61,195 nt of DNA from NCBI RefSeq assembly GCF_001433995.1, contig NZ_AZCX01000013.1, positions 1 to 61,195 on the forward strand. The letters are read 5' to 3'. This document shows positions 1 to 8,773 of this stretch, in pieces. A program made the position numbers and the translations under genes. Position 1 is the stretch's first letter. Every line of letters starts with the position of its first letter. This DNA comes from Secundilactobacillus kimchicus JCM 15530. GTDB taxonomy: Bacteria; Bacillota; Bacilli; Lactobacillales; Lactobacillaceae. The notes below the pieces were generated by a model. That model did no database searches. It had not been told where the DNA came from and saw only the letters and a program-made list of their open reading frames with translations.

Positions 1-29
1 CCCCCTGCGAGGGTAGGACGTTGCCACGC
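1..29 (+). rRNA. rrf: 5S ribosomal RNA, 3' end only (partial)
   Basis: The first 29 bases match the conserved 3' end of lactobacillar 5S rRNA (the segment around GTAGGACGTTGCCACGC). The rest of the rRNA operon lies outside the window to the left. A terminator hairpin follows directly, consistent with the end of an rrn operon. Confidence 0.85.
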
Positions 30-35
30 GAGATA

Positions 36-66
36 AGTCTTCGATGAAAATCGGAGGCTTTTTTTA
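36..66 (+). terminator. Rho-independent terminator of the upstream rRNA operon
   Basis: A 10-bp stem AGTCTTCGAT / ATCGGAGGCT (one G-U and otherwise paired) closes a GAAA tetraloop and runs into seven T residues. It lies 7 bases after the 5S end and only about 11 bases before tRNA-Thr. Confidence 0.85.
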
Positions 67-76
67 ATTTCAAAAT

Positions 77-149
77 GCCGCTGTAGCTCAGAAGGTAGAG
101 CACTTCCATGGTAAGGAAGAGGTCATCGGTTCAAATCCGATCAACGGCT
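77..149 (+). tRNA. tRNA-Thr(GGT)
   Basis: The cloverleaf folds with D-stem GCTC/GAGC, anticodon stem CTTCC/GGAAG around loop ATGGTAA (anticodon GGT) and T-stem ATCGG/CCGAT around TTCAAAT. The acceptor stem pairs 77-83 with 142-148 except for a C81-A144 mismatch (tRNA positions 5 and 68). CCA is not encoded. No promoter is visible between the rrn terminator and this gene, so transcription probably depends on read-through from the rrn operon. Confidence 0.9.
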
Positions 150-204
150 TTTGTCGGTCAATCACTAAAAAATGTCTGAATTTTGCTTGAACTACAAAAA
201 GTAG

Positions 205-233
205 TTGTGGAAATGGTGAATTTACGATATGAT
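205..233 (+). promoter_or_regulatory. Promoter of tRNA-Leu
   Basis: TTGTGG (205-210), a 17-base spacer and TATGAT (228-233) form a sigma-A type promoter whose start point would fall about 15 bases before the tRNA. Confidence 0.65.
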
Positions 234-255
234 ATTAAATATTGATTTAAGTTAT

Positions 256-340
256 GCCGGAGTGGCGGAACTGGCAGACGCGCTGGACTCAAAATCCAGT
301 GTCCGTTGAGGACGTGTGGGTTCGAACCCCACCTCCGGTA
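256..340 (+). tRNA. tRNA-Leu(CAA)
   Basis: A class II tRNA with a long variable arm (around GTCCGTTGAGGAC). The acceptor stem GCCGGAG pairs with CTCCGGT, the anticodon stem is CTGGA/TCCAG and the loop CTCAAAA gives anticodon CAA, which reads UUG. The T-loop TTCGAAC is canonical and the discriminator is A340. CCA is not encoded. It has its own promoter at 205-233. Confidence 0.95.
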
Positions 341-350
341 TCAAAAACCG

Positions 351-390
351 AAAAGGGTCACCAGAAGTTATCATTTCTGGTGACCCTTTT
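351..390. terminator. Bidirectional terminator between tRNA-Leu and the nudix gene
   Basis: A perfect 16-bp stem (351-366 with 375-390) with A and T runs on the two flanks can terminate both the tRNA-Leu transcript and the converging nudix transcript. The stop codon of the nudix gene lies in the 8-base loop, so its last codons form one arm. Confidence 0.9.
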
Positions 391-940
391 GCTTTAGAAA
401 TAACTCATAGTAGCCAAGTGCACTCAACGCTTGGGCAGTATTGATTCGACCAGTTTTAACCCAGTCAATCACCGTTTCATAGGGGACTAATTCAGCTGTC
501 ACAAACTCATCGGTATCAAAGTGGGGAGCTTGCCGCTTTCTTTCGTCAAAATGCAGCAACATTAAAGCGGCCGTTTGATCCATAAAGCCTTCAGAGCTTG
601 TAATGGTTGTCATCAACGTGGCTCGGGTAGCTTCATATCCCGTTTCCTCATGTAATTCCCGGATTGCAGCATGCTCGAGGGTTTCTGCTGGGTTAACTAA
701 TCCGGCTGGAAGCGATACTGAATTATGGTTAACCCCAACCCGGTACTCACTAGTTATCACCACTCGTCCTTGGTCAGAAATGGCCAAGATGGTGACGGTG
801 GGGCCAGTTTTAATTAAATCCCGTTCAACTGCCAAACCATCTGGTGTCGTGATGGTGAGTTTTTGAACTGCGAAGACCCGGCCCTGATACACGGTTTTTC
901 GACTGTGAACTTCTCCGGACTGTGATAAGTGCTTAAACAT
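371..940 (-). CDS. Nudix hydrolase, probable ADP-ribose pyrophosphatase
   Basis: The 189-residue protein has a complete Nudix box, G-x5-E-x7-R-E-L-x-E-E-T-G-Y, at about residues 79-101 (GLVNPAE then RELHEETGY), which binds Mg2+ and catalyses hydrolysis of nucleoside diphosphates linked to another group. The N-terminal beta strands and overall length fit the NudF/ADP-ribose pyrophosphatase branch, which splits ADP-ribose to AMP and ribose 5-phosphate in the cytoplasm. The exact substrate cannot be read from sequence. The ATG start at 940 follows GGAGG at about 8 bases. The gene is monocistronic and ends inside a terminator hairpin shared with tRNA-Leu. Confidence 0.88.
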   Translation of the reverse strand: MFKHLSQSGEVHSRKTVYQGRVFAVQKLTITTPDGLAVERDLIKTGPTVTILAISDQGRVVITSEYRVGVNHNSVSLPAGLVNPAETLEHAAIRELHEETGYEATRATLMTTITSSEGFMDQTAALMLLHFDERKRQAPHFDTDEFVTAELVPYETVIDWVKTGRINTAQALSALGYYELFLKQKGHQK

Positions 941-1001
941 TCGCCAGCCTCCAATTTGCTAATATTGTGAAGATGGTTTCATTCTAGCACGTTTTAAAAG
1001 C

Positions 1002-1032
1002 AAAAAAACAGACTGGCCGAAACCAATCTGTT
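1002..1032 (-). terminator. Terminator of helD
   Basis: On the minus strand a 9-bp stem ACAGATTGG/CCAGTCTGT around TTTCGG is followed by a run of seven T, just downstream of the helD stop. Confidence 0.85.
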
Positions 1033-1048
1033 GTGAGAATGCTGTGAT

Positions 1049-3358
1049 TTAATTAGATAGTTCATGCTCGATTTGCAGGCTTCCAACGGGTAGTTCGCGT
1101 TTAGTAATTAGTGGTGAGGCGGCGCCGATGCTCACAATGACCAGGTCGTGCATGGCTCTTGAAGCCATCGTGTAGAGGGTGCCAAGCAATCGATCATCGT
1201 TAAAATTAGTTTCTGATACGTTCCAGCAAATCACCGTATCGAACTCTAATCCTTTGGCAAGGTAAACTGGCAGAACCAAGACACCCTTAGGTAGCGACCG
1301 GTCAGTGTCTGTTAGCAGTGTCACATCTTGTCTAAGGTGGCGCAGTTTTTGGTAAACATCATGGGCTTGATCTAAATCTTTGGTCAGGATTGCTGCCGTT
1401 CCCTGAGTCGCTGTCGCACGCGTCAGCTCCCGGTTGATGGACTTAATGGCGGCGGCTTCGTCAGCACTAATCAGAATTTTAGGCACGTCCCCATCCCGGT
1501 TAAAGGCTTCGATATCGTTGCCGTCTGGTAAAAGGGCCTTAGCAAAGGTTGTAATGGGATACGTTGACCGGTAAGATCGATTGAGCTTAAGCAATCTAGG
1601 TCGGTGAACGTTAAAGGCAGCTTTAAGCTCATTTAGGAGATCTTCAGGCCGCTGGACACTCCGAAAAAGGGCCTGTTGACTATCACCTAAAAACGTCATG
1701 TGGGCTTTTGGGAACGCCTGGTGAAGGTATTGAAGCTGGGCAATGGAATAGTCTTGCATTTCGTCTACAAAGAGGTGTTTCATTGCGAAGTTCTGCCCGC
1801 CCCCGGTTAAGAGATCTCGGAGGTAAAGCAACGGGGCAGCATCGACTAACGGACAGTTGTGAAATTCGATGGCGTCATTAAACGCCTGGCGTCGTTCAGC
1901 AAAAGTTGAGGACGACACGCTCGCCGGTAGTTTGAGCTGCGCCATAAAGGCACTGTATTGTCGGTAGGGATCCAAAAAATAGTTGTTGTAAATCGCGTCA
2001 TAAACGGTTCGCAATCGGCGAGTTACGATTTTGCGCGCGATAAAGGCGACCTCGTCATCAAGCTGTTGGAAATCATGTCGTCGTTTGCCACCGAGTAGGT
2101 CATGATAAGCTTCGTCAGATAGCTGGTCAATTGTATCACTGACCCATTTGGCTTTAGCTTCTGATGCAATCCGCCGTTTGAGCCGCTTAATCAGCACGTT
2201 TTTGGTTCGTAAGAATCGCTCAGCAGGGTGAACATCGGGTAGCTTTTGATAGATGGCTTCAATCTCCTCTCGACTGAAGAAGACCCGGCCGTCAAATAAA
2301 ATGGCATTGAACTGAAAATCTGCCGGCTTTAACTGTTGGCAGTAGTCATTAATTGCGGCCATATAGGTGGCGGATTCCTGAAAATCGCGGACGGCTTGTT
2401 GCTCGGCTGATAAATCAACGGATTGCTCATATCGATCAAACAGGGTCTCAACGTTCAAGCCCTGGAGCCGCTGGCTTAGAAATTCGGCCAGAGTCACTTG
2501 GCGCATATTGCGTTCTCCTAAACTGGGCAGAACATCTGAGATATAGTGGCTAAAAAGTTTATTTGGTGAAAAAAGGACAATCTGGTCCGCTTCCAGCTCC
2601 TTTCGGCTGTGGTAGAGAAGAAACGCAATCCGTTGCAGAATGGCTGAGGTTTTTCCGGAACCGGCCACACCTTGGACAACAAGGAGGTCACTTCTGGTAT
2701 CACGAATGATATCGTTTTGTTCGCGTTGGATGGTTGCGACGATGTTTTGCATCGTTTCGTCGTTTTGTTGGCCCAACACGTGTTGGAGCATTTCATCGCC
2801 AACCGTTTCGTTGGTATCAAACATACTTTCAATGTGGCCATTTTGAATCAAAAATTGCCGTTTCTTTTTCAGTTCAGTTGTTTGCTGACCAGCCGGCGTT
2901 TCATAGCTGACTTCTCCTAGCGTGCCATTATAATAAATAGAAGAAATAGGCGCGCGCCAATCATATACGAGGAAGTTTTCATCGTTATCTGTTAACGAGG
3001 CGGTTCCAATATAAAGTTGTTCCGTCTCGGCTTCTCCAGGATCTGAAATATCAATGCGACCAAAGTATGGGGACTGTTGTAACGTTTCGTAAGTTTCAAG
3101 TTGGCTTTTAATGATGGATTCATTTTCAATTAACCGTGATGCAAGTGCCCGTTGTTGTTGAAGCTCAGCTGACGTTTCGATTCGGTCATCAACTTCAATG
3201 TAGTTTACTGATGTGTTGGCACTATAGTTTTGCTGGACCAGTTTCATTTCAGCGTGGGCCTTGTCGTATTCGGCCGAGACTGATTGGATCTTAGCTTTGA
3301 TTTGCGAGACCACCCAGTTCACGCGGTCTTGTTCGAGCTTGTATTCTTCTGTGGCCAT
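1049..3358 (-). CDS. helD: RNA polymerase recycling helicase-like ATPase HelD
   Basis: This is a superfamily 1 (UvrD/Rep-like) ATPase of 769 residues. It has a coiled-coil-rich N-terminal region (about 1-120), Walker A GVAGSGKT at about 230, Walker B FVDEMQDYS near 530 and a C-terminal superfamily 1 helicase domain. The N-terminal arm before the ATPase and the overall length fit HelD of Firmicutes, which removes stalled RNA polymerase from DNA and recycles it, often together with the delta subunit (rpoE is also in this window). The start is ATG at 3358, with GGAGG 8 bases upstream; the GTG at 3367 is part of the SD itself. A general repair helicase is the less likely alternative. Confidence 0.88.
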   Translation of the reverse strand: MATEEYKLEQDRVNWVVSQIKAKIQSVSAEYDKAHAEMKLVQQNYSANTSVNYIEVDDRIETSAELQQQRALASRLIENESIIKSQLETYETLQQSPYFGRIDISDPGEAETEQLYIGTASLTDNDENFLVYDWRAPISSIYYNGTLGEVSYETPAGQQTTELKKKRQFLIQNGHIESMFDTNETVGDEMLQHVLGQQNDETMQNIVATIQREQNDIIRDTRSDLLVVQGVAGSGKTSAILQRIAFLLYHSRKELEADQIVLFSPNKLFSHYISDVLPSLGERNMRQVTLAEFLSQRLQGLNVETLFDRYEQSVDLSAEQQAVRDFQESATYMAAINDYCQQLKPADFQFNAILFDGRVFFSREEIEAIYQKLPDVHPAERFLRTKNVLIKRLKRRIASEAKAKWVSDTIDQLSDEAYHDLLGGKRRHDFQQLDDEVAFIARKIVTRRLRTVYDAIYNNYFLDPYRQYSAFMAQLKLPASVSSSTFAERRQAFNDAIEFHNCPLVDAAPLLYLRDLLTGGGQNFAMKHLFVDEMQDYSIAQLQYLHQAFPKAHMTFLGDSQQALFRSVQRPEDLLNELKAAFNVHRPRLLKLNRSYRSTYPITTFAKALLPDGNDIEAFNRDGDVPKILISADEAAAIKSINRELTRATATQGTAAILTKDLDQAHDVYQKLRHLRQDVTLLTDTDRSLPKGVLVLPVYLAKGLEFDTVICWNVSETNFNDDRLLGTLYTMASRAMHDLVIVSIGAASPLITKRELPVGSLQIEHELSN

Positions 3359-3429
3359 TCGACCCACCTCCGTTTTTAATGCTTAACAATTCTAGTGGCA
3401 AATGCCGCGAAAGTCAATTCCGGTGATTT

Positions 3430-3458
3430 TTGACAGCAGCCGCGAAAACCTTTAAAAT
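3430..3458 (+). promoter_or_regulatory. Promoter of the trpS T-box transcript
   Basis: A consensus TTGACA (3430-3435), 17-base spacer and TAAAAT (3453-3458) place the start of transcription near 3465, just before the T-box leader. Confidence 0.85.
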
Positions 3459-3464
3459 GTAAGC

Positions 3465-3667
3465 AATCATAAAACTAATAATTCGCTAGTGCGTTAAGCG
3501 CCGCCGCAGAGAGATTGGACTTGCTGAAACCAATCATGGTTGCTTGTTTGGAGCTGGCAAAAAAGAATTCCGGGGGCCCCCTTATCGGCAATATGAGTGG
3601 TGACTTTGTCACAATTAGGTGGTACCGCGGTTGACGTCCTATTGCATTACGCAATAGGACGTTTTTT
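3465..3667 (+). promoter_or_regulatory. T-box riboswitch (tRNA-Trp sensing) of trpS
   Basis: The leader has the T-box sequence AGGTGGTACCGCGG (3617-3630) followed by a terminator. In Stem I, the AGAGAG motif (3508-3513) borders the distal hairpin GATTGG/CCAATC (3513-3518 with 3530-3535). My best fold closes the base with GCTAGT (3485-3490) and GCTGGC (3553-3558); TGG followed by A (3549-3551) then sits in the specifier position and matches the Trp codon. Uncharged tRNA-Trp should bind and favour the antiterminator, raising trpS when tryptophan is scarce. The exact Stem I pairing is my inference. Confidence 0.9.
3634..3667 (+). terminator. Attenuator hairpin of the trpS T-box
   Basis: A 12-bp perfect stem (3634-3645 with 3651-3662) with a 5-base loop is followed by T residues. 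It is the OFF-state terminator, 17 bases before the trpS start. Confidence 0.92.
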
Positions 3668-3669
3668 GA

Positions 3670-4701
<1,032 letters not shown>

Positions 4702-4720
4702 CTGAAAGGTGGCCGGTTTC

Positions 4721-5644
4721 ATGCAAAATTTGGTGATTGTGGACCTCGGTTCAAACTCGGTTAGAATGGTGATTAATGAAATTCGAGATAACGGGACTTA
4801 TCAGGAAATCGCCCGCTTTAAAGAAGATACCCGGTTGTCAGAGGGAATGGGCGACGAAAAACGGCTGCAAGAACCGGCCATCAAACGAACGTTAACAGCA
4901 TTAAAGGCGTTTCGACAGCACTATGAAGCACTGCCCAACTTAACCGTTAAGGCCATTACAACGGCTGCTGTTCGGCAAGCAGTGAACCAAGACATCTTTT
5001 TGGCGCGAGCGAAACAAGAAGCCGGTTTGGCATTTGAAGTGTTGTCTGGCGATGAAGAAGCCTATTACGACTACCTGGGGGTGGTCAACCGGCTTCACGT
5101 TGAAGAAGCGCTGATGTTGGACATCGGCGGTGCCAGTATGGAGTTGGTCGATATTCGGGCGGGGCAAGAAAATAACTTGATCAGTATCCCGTTTGGAGCG
5201 GTTAATTTATCAGAACAATTCCATTTAAACGACGACGTTTCGGCAGCCGATTTATTTGAGGCCCAGGTCTTCTTGCGCCGCCGCCTCATGGATATTTGGT
5301 GGCTAAAAGAAGCCTTTAATAAACCCTTTGTGCTGTTGGGCGGTGCGAACCGGTCGCTTGCCAGGATGAGCCGGCGACGTCAGCAGATTTTGCACGTGGA
5401 ACAAATTCACGGCTACCAGTTAACAACTAATGCTGTCTTTAATCTATATGGCGACCTATTACGAAAGAACTTACATGATCGACGTTTGATTTCGGGGTTA
5501 GAACCCGATCGGGCAGACATCATTGTCGGGGGGATCTTACCTCTCGTGTTACTATTACAAATGTTAGACACTGACCGGGTGATTTTTTCGGAAAGTGGTG
5601 TGCGTGAGGGGCTAATTAACGCATACCTCCACCAGTCTGATTGA
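4721..5644 (+). CDS. ppx: Ppx/GppA family exopolyphosphatase-like phosphatase
   Basis: The 307-residue protein begins with the ASKHA-fold signature VDLGSNSVRM (about 6-15) and has the second phosphate-binding loop DIGGASMELVDI near 140. These mark Ppx/GppA enzymes, which remove terminal phosphate from polyphosphate or convert pppGpp to ppGpp. It is at the short end of the family, keeping the catalytic N-terminal domains without the C-terminal helical extension of E. coli Ppx. The ATG at 4721 is preferred over the in-frame GTG at 4709, because AAAGGTGG covers that GTG. mvaA follows with almost no gap. The in vivo substrate is undetermined. Confidence 0.85.
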   Translation: MQNLVIVDLGSNSVRMVINEIRDNGTYQEIARFKEDTRLSEGMGDEKRLQEPAIKRTLTALKAFRQHYEALPNLTVKAITTAAVRQAVNQDIFLARAKQEAGLAFEVLSGDEEAYYDYLGVVNRLHVEEALMLDIGGASMELVDIRAGQENNLISIPFGAVNLSEQFHLNDDVSAADLFEAQVFLRRRLMDIWWLKEAFNKPFVLLGGANRSLARMSRRRQQILHVEQIHGYQLTTNAVFNLYGDLLRKNLHDRRLISGLEPDRADIIVGGILPLVLLLQMLDTDRVIFSESGVREGLINAYLHQSD

Positions 5645-5655
5645 TGAGGATAATT

Positions 5656-6927
5656 ATGGATAACAAATTTTCACATTTCTACCAACGTTCTGAAGACCAG
5701 CGTCGGGCGATAATTGCTGACGCGGCCCACTTGGACGAGACAGAGTTGCAACTTTTAAAATACCGGGCTGAGACGGGGGACGCTAAAGCCCTAATTGAAA
5801 ATTACGTGACGGCTTATCAGTTGCCAGAAGGGGTGGCCGTGAATTTAACTCTCAATGGTCGAACCGTCGTTGTGCCGATGGTCACTGAAGAACCTTCCGT
5901 TATTGCGGCTGCAAGTAACGGGGCAAAGCTGGCTAGTGATGCGGGTGGTGTCACGGCCACCGTCGAATCGCGACTTCTGATGGGCCAAATTGTGTTGCAA
6001 AATGTTAGTGTTTTTGCGTCTGTTGATGATTGGGTAGCACTGCATCGACAACAGCTACTTGATGTTGCGGCTGCGGCCCACCCGTCACTGATAGCACGGG
6101 GTGGGGGGCCACGCCGCTTGCGGGTCCGGAATCTGGGTGATGGATTTGTTTCCATCGACTTATTCGTGGATGTGCAGGCTGCGATGGGGGCCAACATGAT
6201 GAATACGATGCTTGAAGCAGTGGCAGGGGTTGTTCAGAGTCAGTTACATCCCAACACGCTCTTTAGTATTTTATCGAACGCAGCGGACCAAAGTTTGGCG
6301 ACGGCGACCGTTTCGATTCCAGTTAACCACTTGGCAACGTCGCAAATGGCTGGCAAAACGGTTGCTGACCGGATTAGCGCAGCTAGCCAAGTTGCGCAAC
6401 TTGACCCATATCGGGCTGTGACCCACAATAAGGGCATCATGAATGGGGTGGACGCGGTTGTCCTAGCAATGGGTAACGACTGGCGGGCAATTGAGAGTGC
6501 CGCTCACGCTTATGCTGTGACTAACGGGCAGTACCGCGGGCTGAGCCAATGGCAAGTTACTGATGATCAGTTAGTTGGCACGTTGACGTTGCCACTTCCT
6601 GTTGGAACAGCGGGCGGTGCGACGCGAGTTTTACCGGTAGCACAGGTCAATCAACGAATGGCTCAAATTAGCGATGTGTCGCAGTTAATGGCCATTGTTG
6701 TCGCGGTCGGCCTCGTTCAAAATTTAGCGGCCCTTAAAGCCCTTGTCACAACGGGAATCCAGCAGGGACATATGAAGATGCAACTACGGTCTCTGGCCAT
6801 GTCAGTGGGCGCAGAAACTCCTGCTGAGATCAGTGCCGTCACGACATCTTTAACCGGAAAAAAAGATCCGAGTGAAGCAGCGGCTAAACGAGCGCTACAA
6901 GAATTTCGAATGGAAAAGGATGACTAA
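5656..6927 (+). CDS. mvaA: Hydroxymethylglutaryl-CoA reductase, class II
   Basis: The enzyme reduces HMG-CoA to mevalonate, the committed step of the mevalonate route to isopentenyl diphosphate. All expected class II catalytic residues are present: Glu at 79/80 (TEEPS), K259 (HNKGIMNG), D275 (MGNDW) and H372 (QGHMK), with the spacing of the Pseudomonas mevalonii enzyme. The 423-residue length is normal. The ATG at 5656 has GAGGA 5 bases upstream; an earlier in-frame TTG/ATG lies in or before this SD. It sits in a compact run with ppx and an unknown HEXXH protein. The orphan MEP-pathway gene ispE lies about 9 kb away. Confidence 0.95.
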   Translation: MDNKFSHFYQRSEDQRRAIIADAAHLDETELQLLKYRAETGDAKALIENYVTAYQLPEGVAVNLTLNGRTVVVPMVTEEPSVIAAASNGAKLASDAGGVTATVESRLLMGQIVLQNVSVFASVDDWVALHRQQLLDVAAAAHPSLIARGGGPRRLRVRNLGDGFVSIDLFVDVQAAMGANMMNTMLEAVAGVVQSQLHPNTLFSILSNAADQSLATATVSIPVNHLATSQMAGKTVADRISAASQVAQLDPYRAVTHNKGIMNGVDAVVLAMGNDWRAIESAAHAYAVTNGQYRGLSQWQVTDDQLVGTLTLPLPVGTAGGATRVLPVAQVNQRMAQISDVSQLMAIVVAVGLVQNLAALKALVTTGIQQGHMKMQLRSLAMSVGAETPAEISAVTTSLTGKKDPSEAAAKRALQEFRMEKDD

Positions 6928-6931
6928 TACG

Positions 6932-7915
6932 ATGCAAAATATTGAATTAAATGACAGCGTCCAGTCACTCATTAACGCGGTTGACGACCTGTTTGATGGC
7001 AAGGTTGAAGTCCAGTTTATTGGCGACTTACAAAGTGGCTATGTGCGGCATGATCAAGCTCAAACGGTACAAGATAAGAAGCAAATCACCGTTCAAATTA
7101 GCGACTTAAGCGCGCCCAACTATACGGCTTCTCACGAGCTTCTTCATCTATTGATGACACTGCGGGGCTTTCCACAAGCATACTTTGCGTTATCAAGCGG
7201 TAACGATGAATTGAACCAGCAGTTGATGATGATGGGAACTGAACTCTACGACATTGTGGCCCACCAAGTCGTTGTGAGTGAACAACGGCGGCATGGATTG
7301 ATTACTCCCGAAGTTGAAGCGATGTATCTAAAAGGGGTCCAAGCCACTATCGATCCCGAACCAGAAGCCGGTGACGATCGGATGACGCTGCGATTAATGA
7401 CCGTTTTGGATGCCTTGATTTTTTATGGTACGGGCAATCAGCAAGCCGTTGATCAACTGCAAGCAGATTATCCAAAAGCCTTCGCTGCCGCTAGCAAGCT
7501 GTACACGATGCTAATGGAAAAGCCCGTTAGTTCGCCGTTTACCATGCGGCGAAGCATTGTTAAGTTATTTAAAGGGTTTGACAACCAACTTGAAGCCTGG
7601 CAGTTACCTCCGCTTCATAACCAAGAGTTCACAACGATTACAAGCGTTTTGTCAAAACGCCAATTACGGCTGGAGGTACGCCAAATTTTTGAACTCTTCC
7701 ATTCGGAGATGATTGACCCGGCGACTAAACGGCGGGCCTATGTCGGGATTAACCGGGCGGATGGTCAAAATTCATTTGTCATTGCGGCGCCGGCGCCAAA
7801 GGATGATACGCCAGACTTCTTTAAGGCGATTTATAGTTTGAGTGTTGAGGAGCTGTTCCACCAATTGGAAATGCCGTATATATTGCGGGATGGCAGTGCA
7901 AACCAAAACGGATAG
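6932..7915 (+). CDS. Uncharacterised protein with a HEXXH (HELLH) motif, possible metallopeptidase
   Basis: I do not recognise a characterised family. Similar proteins in lactobacilli have, as I recall, been labelled 'IpaB/EvcA family', which says little about function. The 327-residue protein is soluble, with no signal peptide or membrane segment. HELLH lies at residues 68-72 in a hydrophobic helix (SHELLHLLM), the pattern of zincin peptidases, with E104 and H111 as possible third ligands. The C-terminal half looks helical and ends in a predicted beta/alpha region. ATG 6932 is chosen because AAAAGGA lies about 11 bases upstream; ATG 6920 overlapping mvaA is the alternative. It follows mvaA by 4 bases, so co-expression is likely. 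Confidence 0.75.
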   Translation: MQNIELNDSVQSLINAVDDLFDGKVEVQFIGDLQSGYVRHDQAQTVQDKKQITVQISDLSAPNYTASHELLHLLMTLRGFPQAYFALSSGNDELNQQLMMMGTELYDIVAHQVVVSEQRRHGLITPEVEAMYLKGVQATIDPEPEAGDDRMTLRLMTVLDALIFYGTGNQQAVDQLQADYPKAFAAASKLYTMLMEKPVSSPFTMRRSIVKLFKGFDNQLEAWQLPPLHNQEFTTITSVLSKRQLRLEVRQIFELFHSEMIDPATKRRAYVGINRADGQNSFVIAAPAPKDDTPDFFKAIYSLSVEELFHQLEMPYILRDGSANQNG

Positions 7916-8041
7916 TTTACTTAGACAACTGAGCGCTACTGGGTGCCCAGAGTAAGTGGAACTTAAGACGGATGGTCGGAAACTTTGCGCAGGTTTGGAA
8001 AATTGATTAATGTCGCGGTCGTGAAAAAGGAGACGAGTTTT

Positions 8042-8773
8042 ATGGATGAAAGGGTTCAATCTCAGTTTGATAACGCCAAGCACATTGTCTTTTTAACGGG
8101 GGCCGGCGTGTCGACCCCATCGGGAATTCCGGATTATCGGTCCAAACAAGGATTGTATACAACACACAAAAATGCCGAATATTACCTGAGTCATACAGCG
8201 CTGGTTAAGGAACCTGACGTTTTTTATCACTATGTTGTTGATAATTTGTATAAGCCAGAAGCATTGCCCAACGTGATTCACGAGAAGCAAGCTACGTTGA
8301 CCCGGCTTAATCGGGCCACGATTATTACGCAAAATATCGACGGATTGTACCGGAAAGCGGGCGCAACCCACTTGATTGAATTTCACGGATCGCTTTACCG
8401 GGTTTATTGCCAAAAATGCGGTCGTGAGGTCGACTGGCGCGATTATCTAAAAAGTCCGACTCACGTGGGTTGCGGCGGCCGGCTACGACCGGACGTTGTG
8501 CTCTACGAGGAGGGGCTTAATGAGGCTAATGTGGCTCATGCCGTAAACGCAATGAGTCAGGCCGATTTGGTGGTGATTACGGGAACGTCGATGCGAGTGT
8601 ATCCGTTTGCGGGCTTGCTGGATTACCGAAACCCACAGGCCACCGTGATCGTCATCAATCAGGAAAAATTGAATTTCACCTTTGAACCGGAAATGATTCA
8701 AGCCGATGCGGCAGACTTCTACCGCGACTTAAAGGTGTCATCGGGGGATAATACATGGAAAAAGGACGTCTAG
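8042..8773 (+). CDS. Sir2-family NAD-dependent protein deacylase (sirtuin)
   Basis: The 243-residue sirtuin removes acyl groups from lysine using NAD+. Visible motifs are GAGVS (20-24), the QNID motif (97-100), catalytic H115 in FHGS and the zinc module with C123, C126 and C144. The expected third zinc ligand is H141 (THVGCGG), so the site would be CCHC rather than four Cys. The GTS loop (about 181) and the C-terminal NAD-binding segment are intact. The ATG at 8042 follows AAAAAGGAGACGAG. A 126-base gap separates it from the HEXXH gene; the next gene overlaps its 3' end. Confidence 0.92.
   Translation: MDERVQSQFDNAKHIVFLTGAGVSTPSGIPDYRSKQGLYTTHKNAEYYLSHTALVKEPDVFYHYVVDNLYKPEALPNVIHEKQATLTRLNRATIITQNIDGLYRKAGATHLIEFHGSLYRVYCQKCGREVDWRDYLKSPTHVGCGGRLRPDVVLYEEGLNEANVAHAVNAMSQADLVVITGTSMRVYPFAGLLDYRNPQATVIVINQEKLNFTFEPEMIQADAADFYRDLKVSSGDNTWKKDV

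Noticed and set aside
3361-3401. TTGCCA and TAAAAA on the minus strand 17 bases apart before helD
   Set aside because: The implied start would fall inside the SD of helD, leaving no usable leader; not annotated as promoter.
7916-8041. Hairpin-like repeats (CTGG/CCAG, TTTACTT/AAGTGGA) between the HEXXH gene and sir2
   Set aside because: No T run for a terminator and no clear promoter; stem loops too small or imperfect to name. It may still be a regulatory spot.
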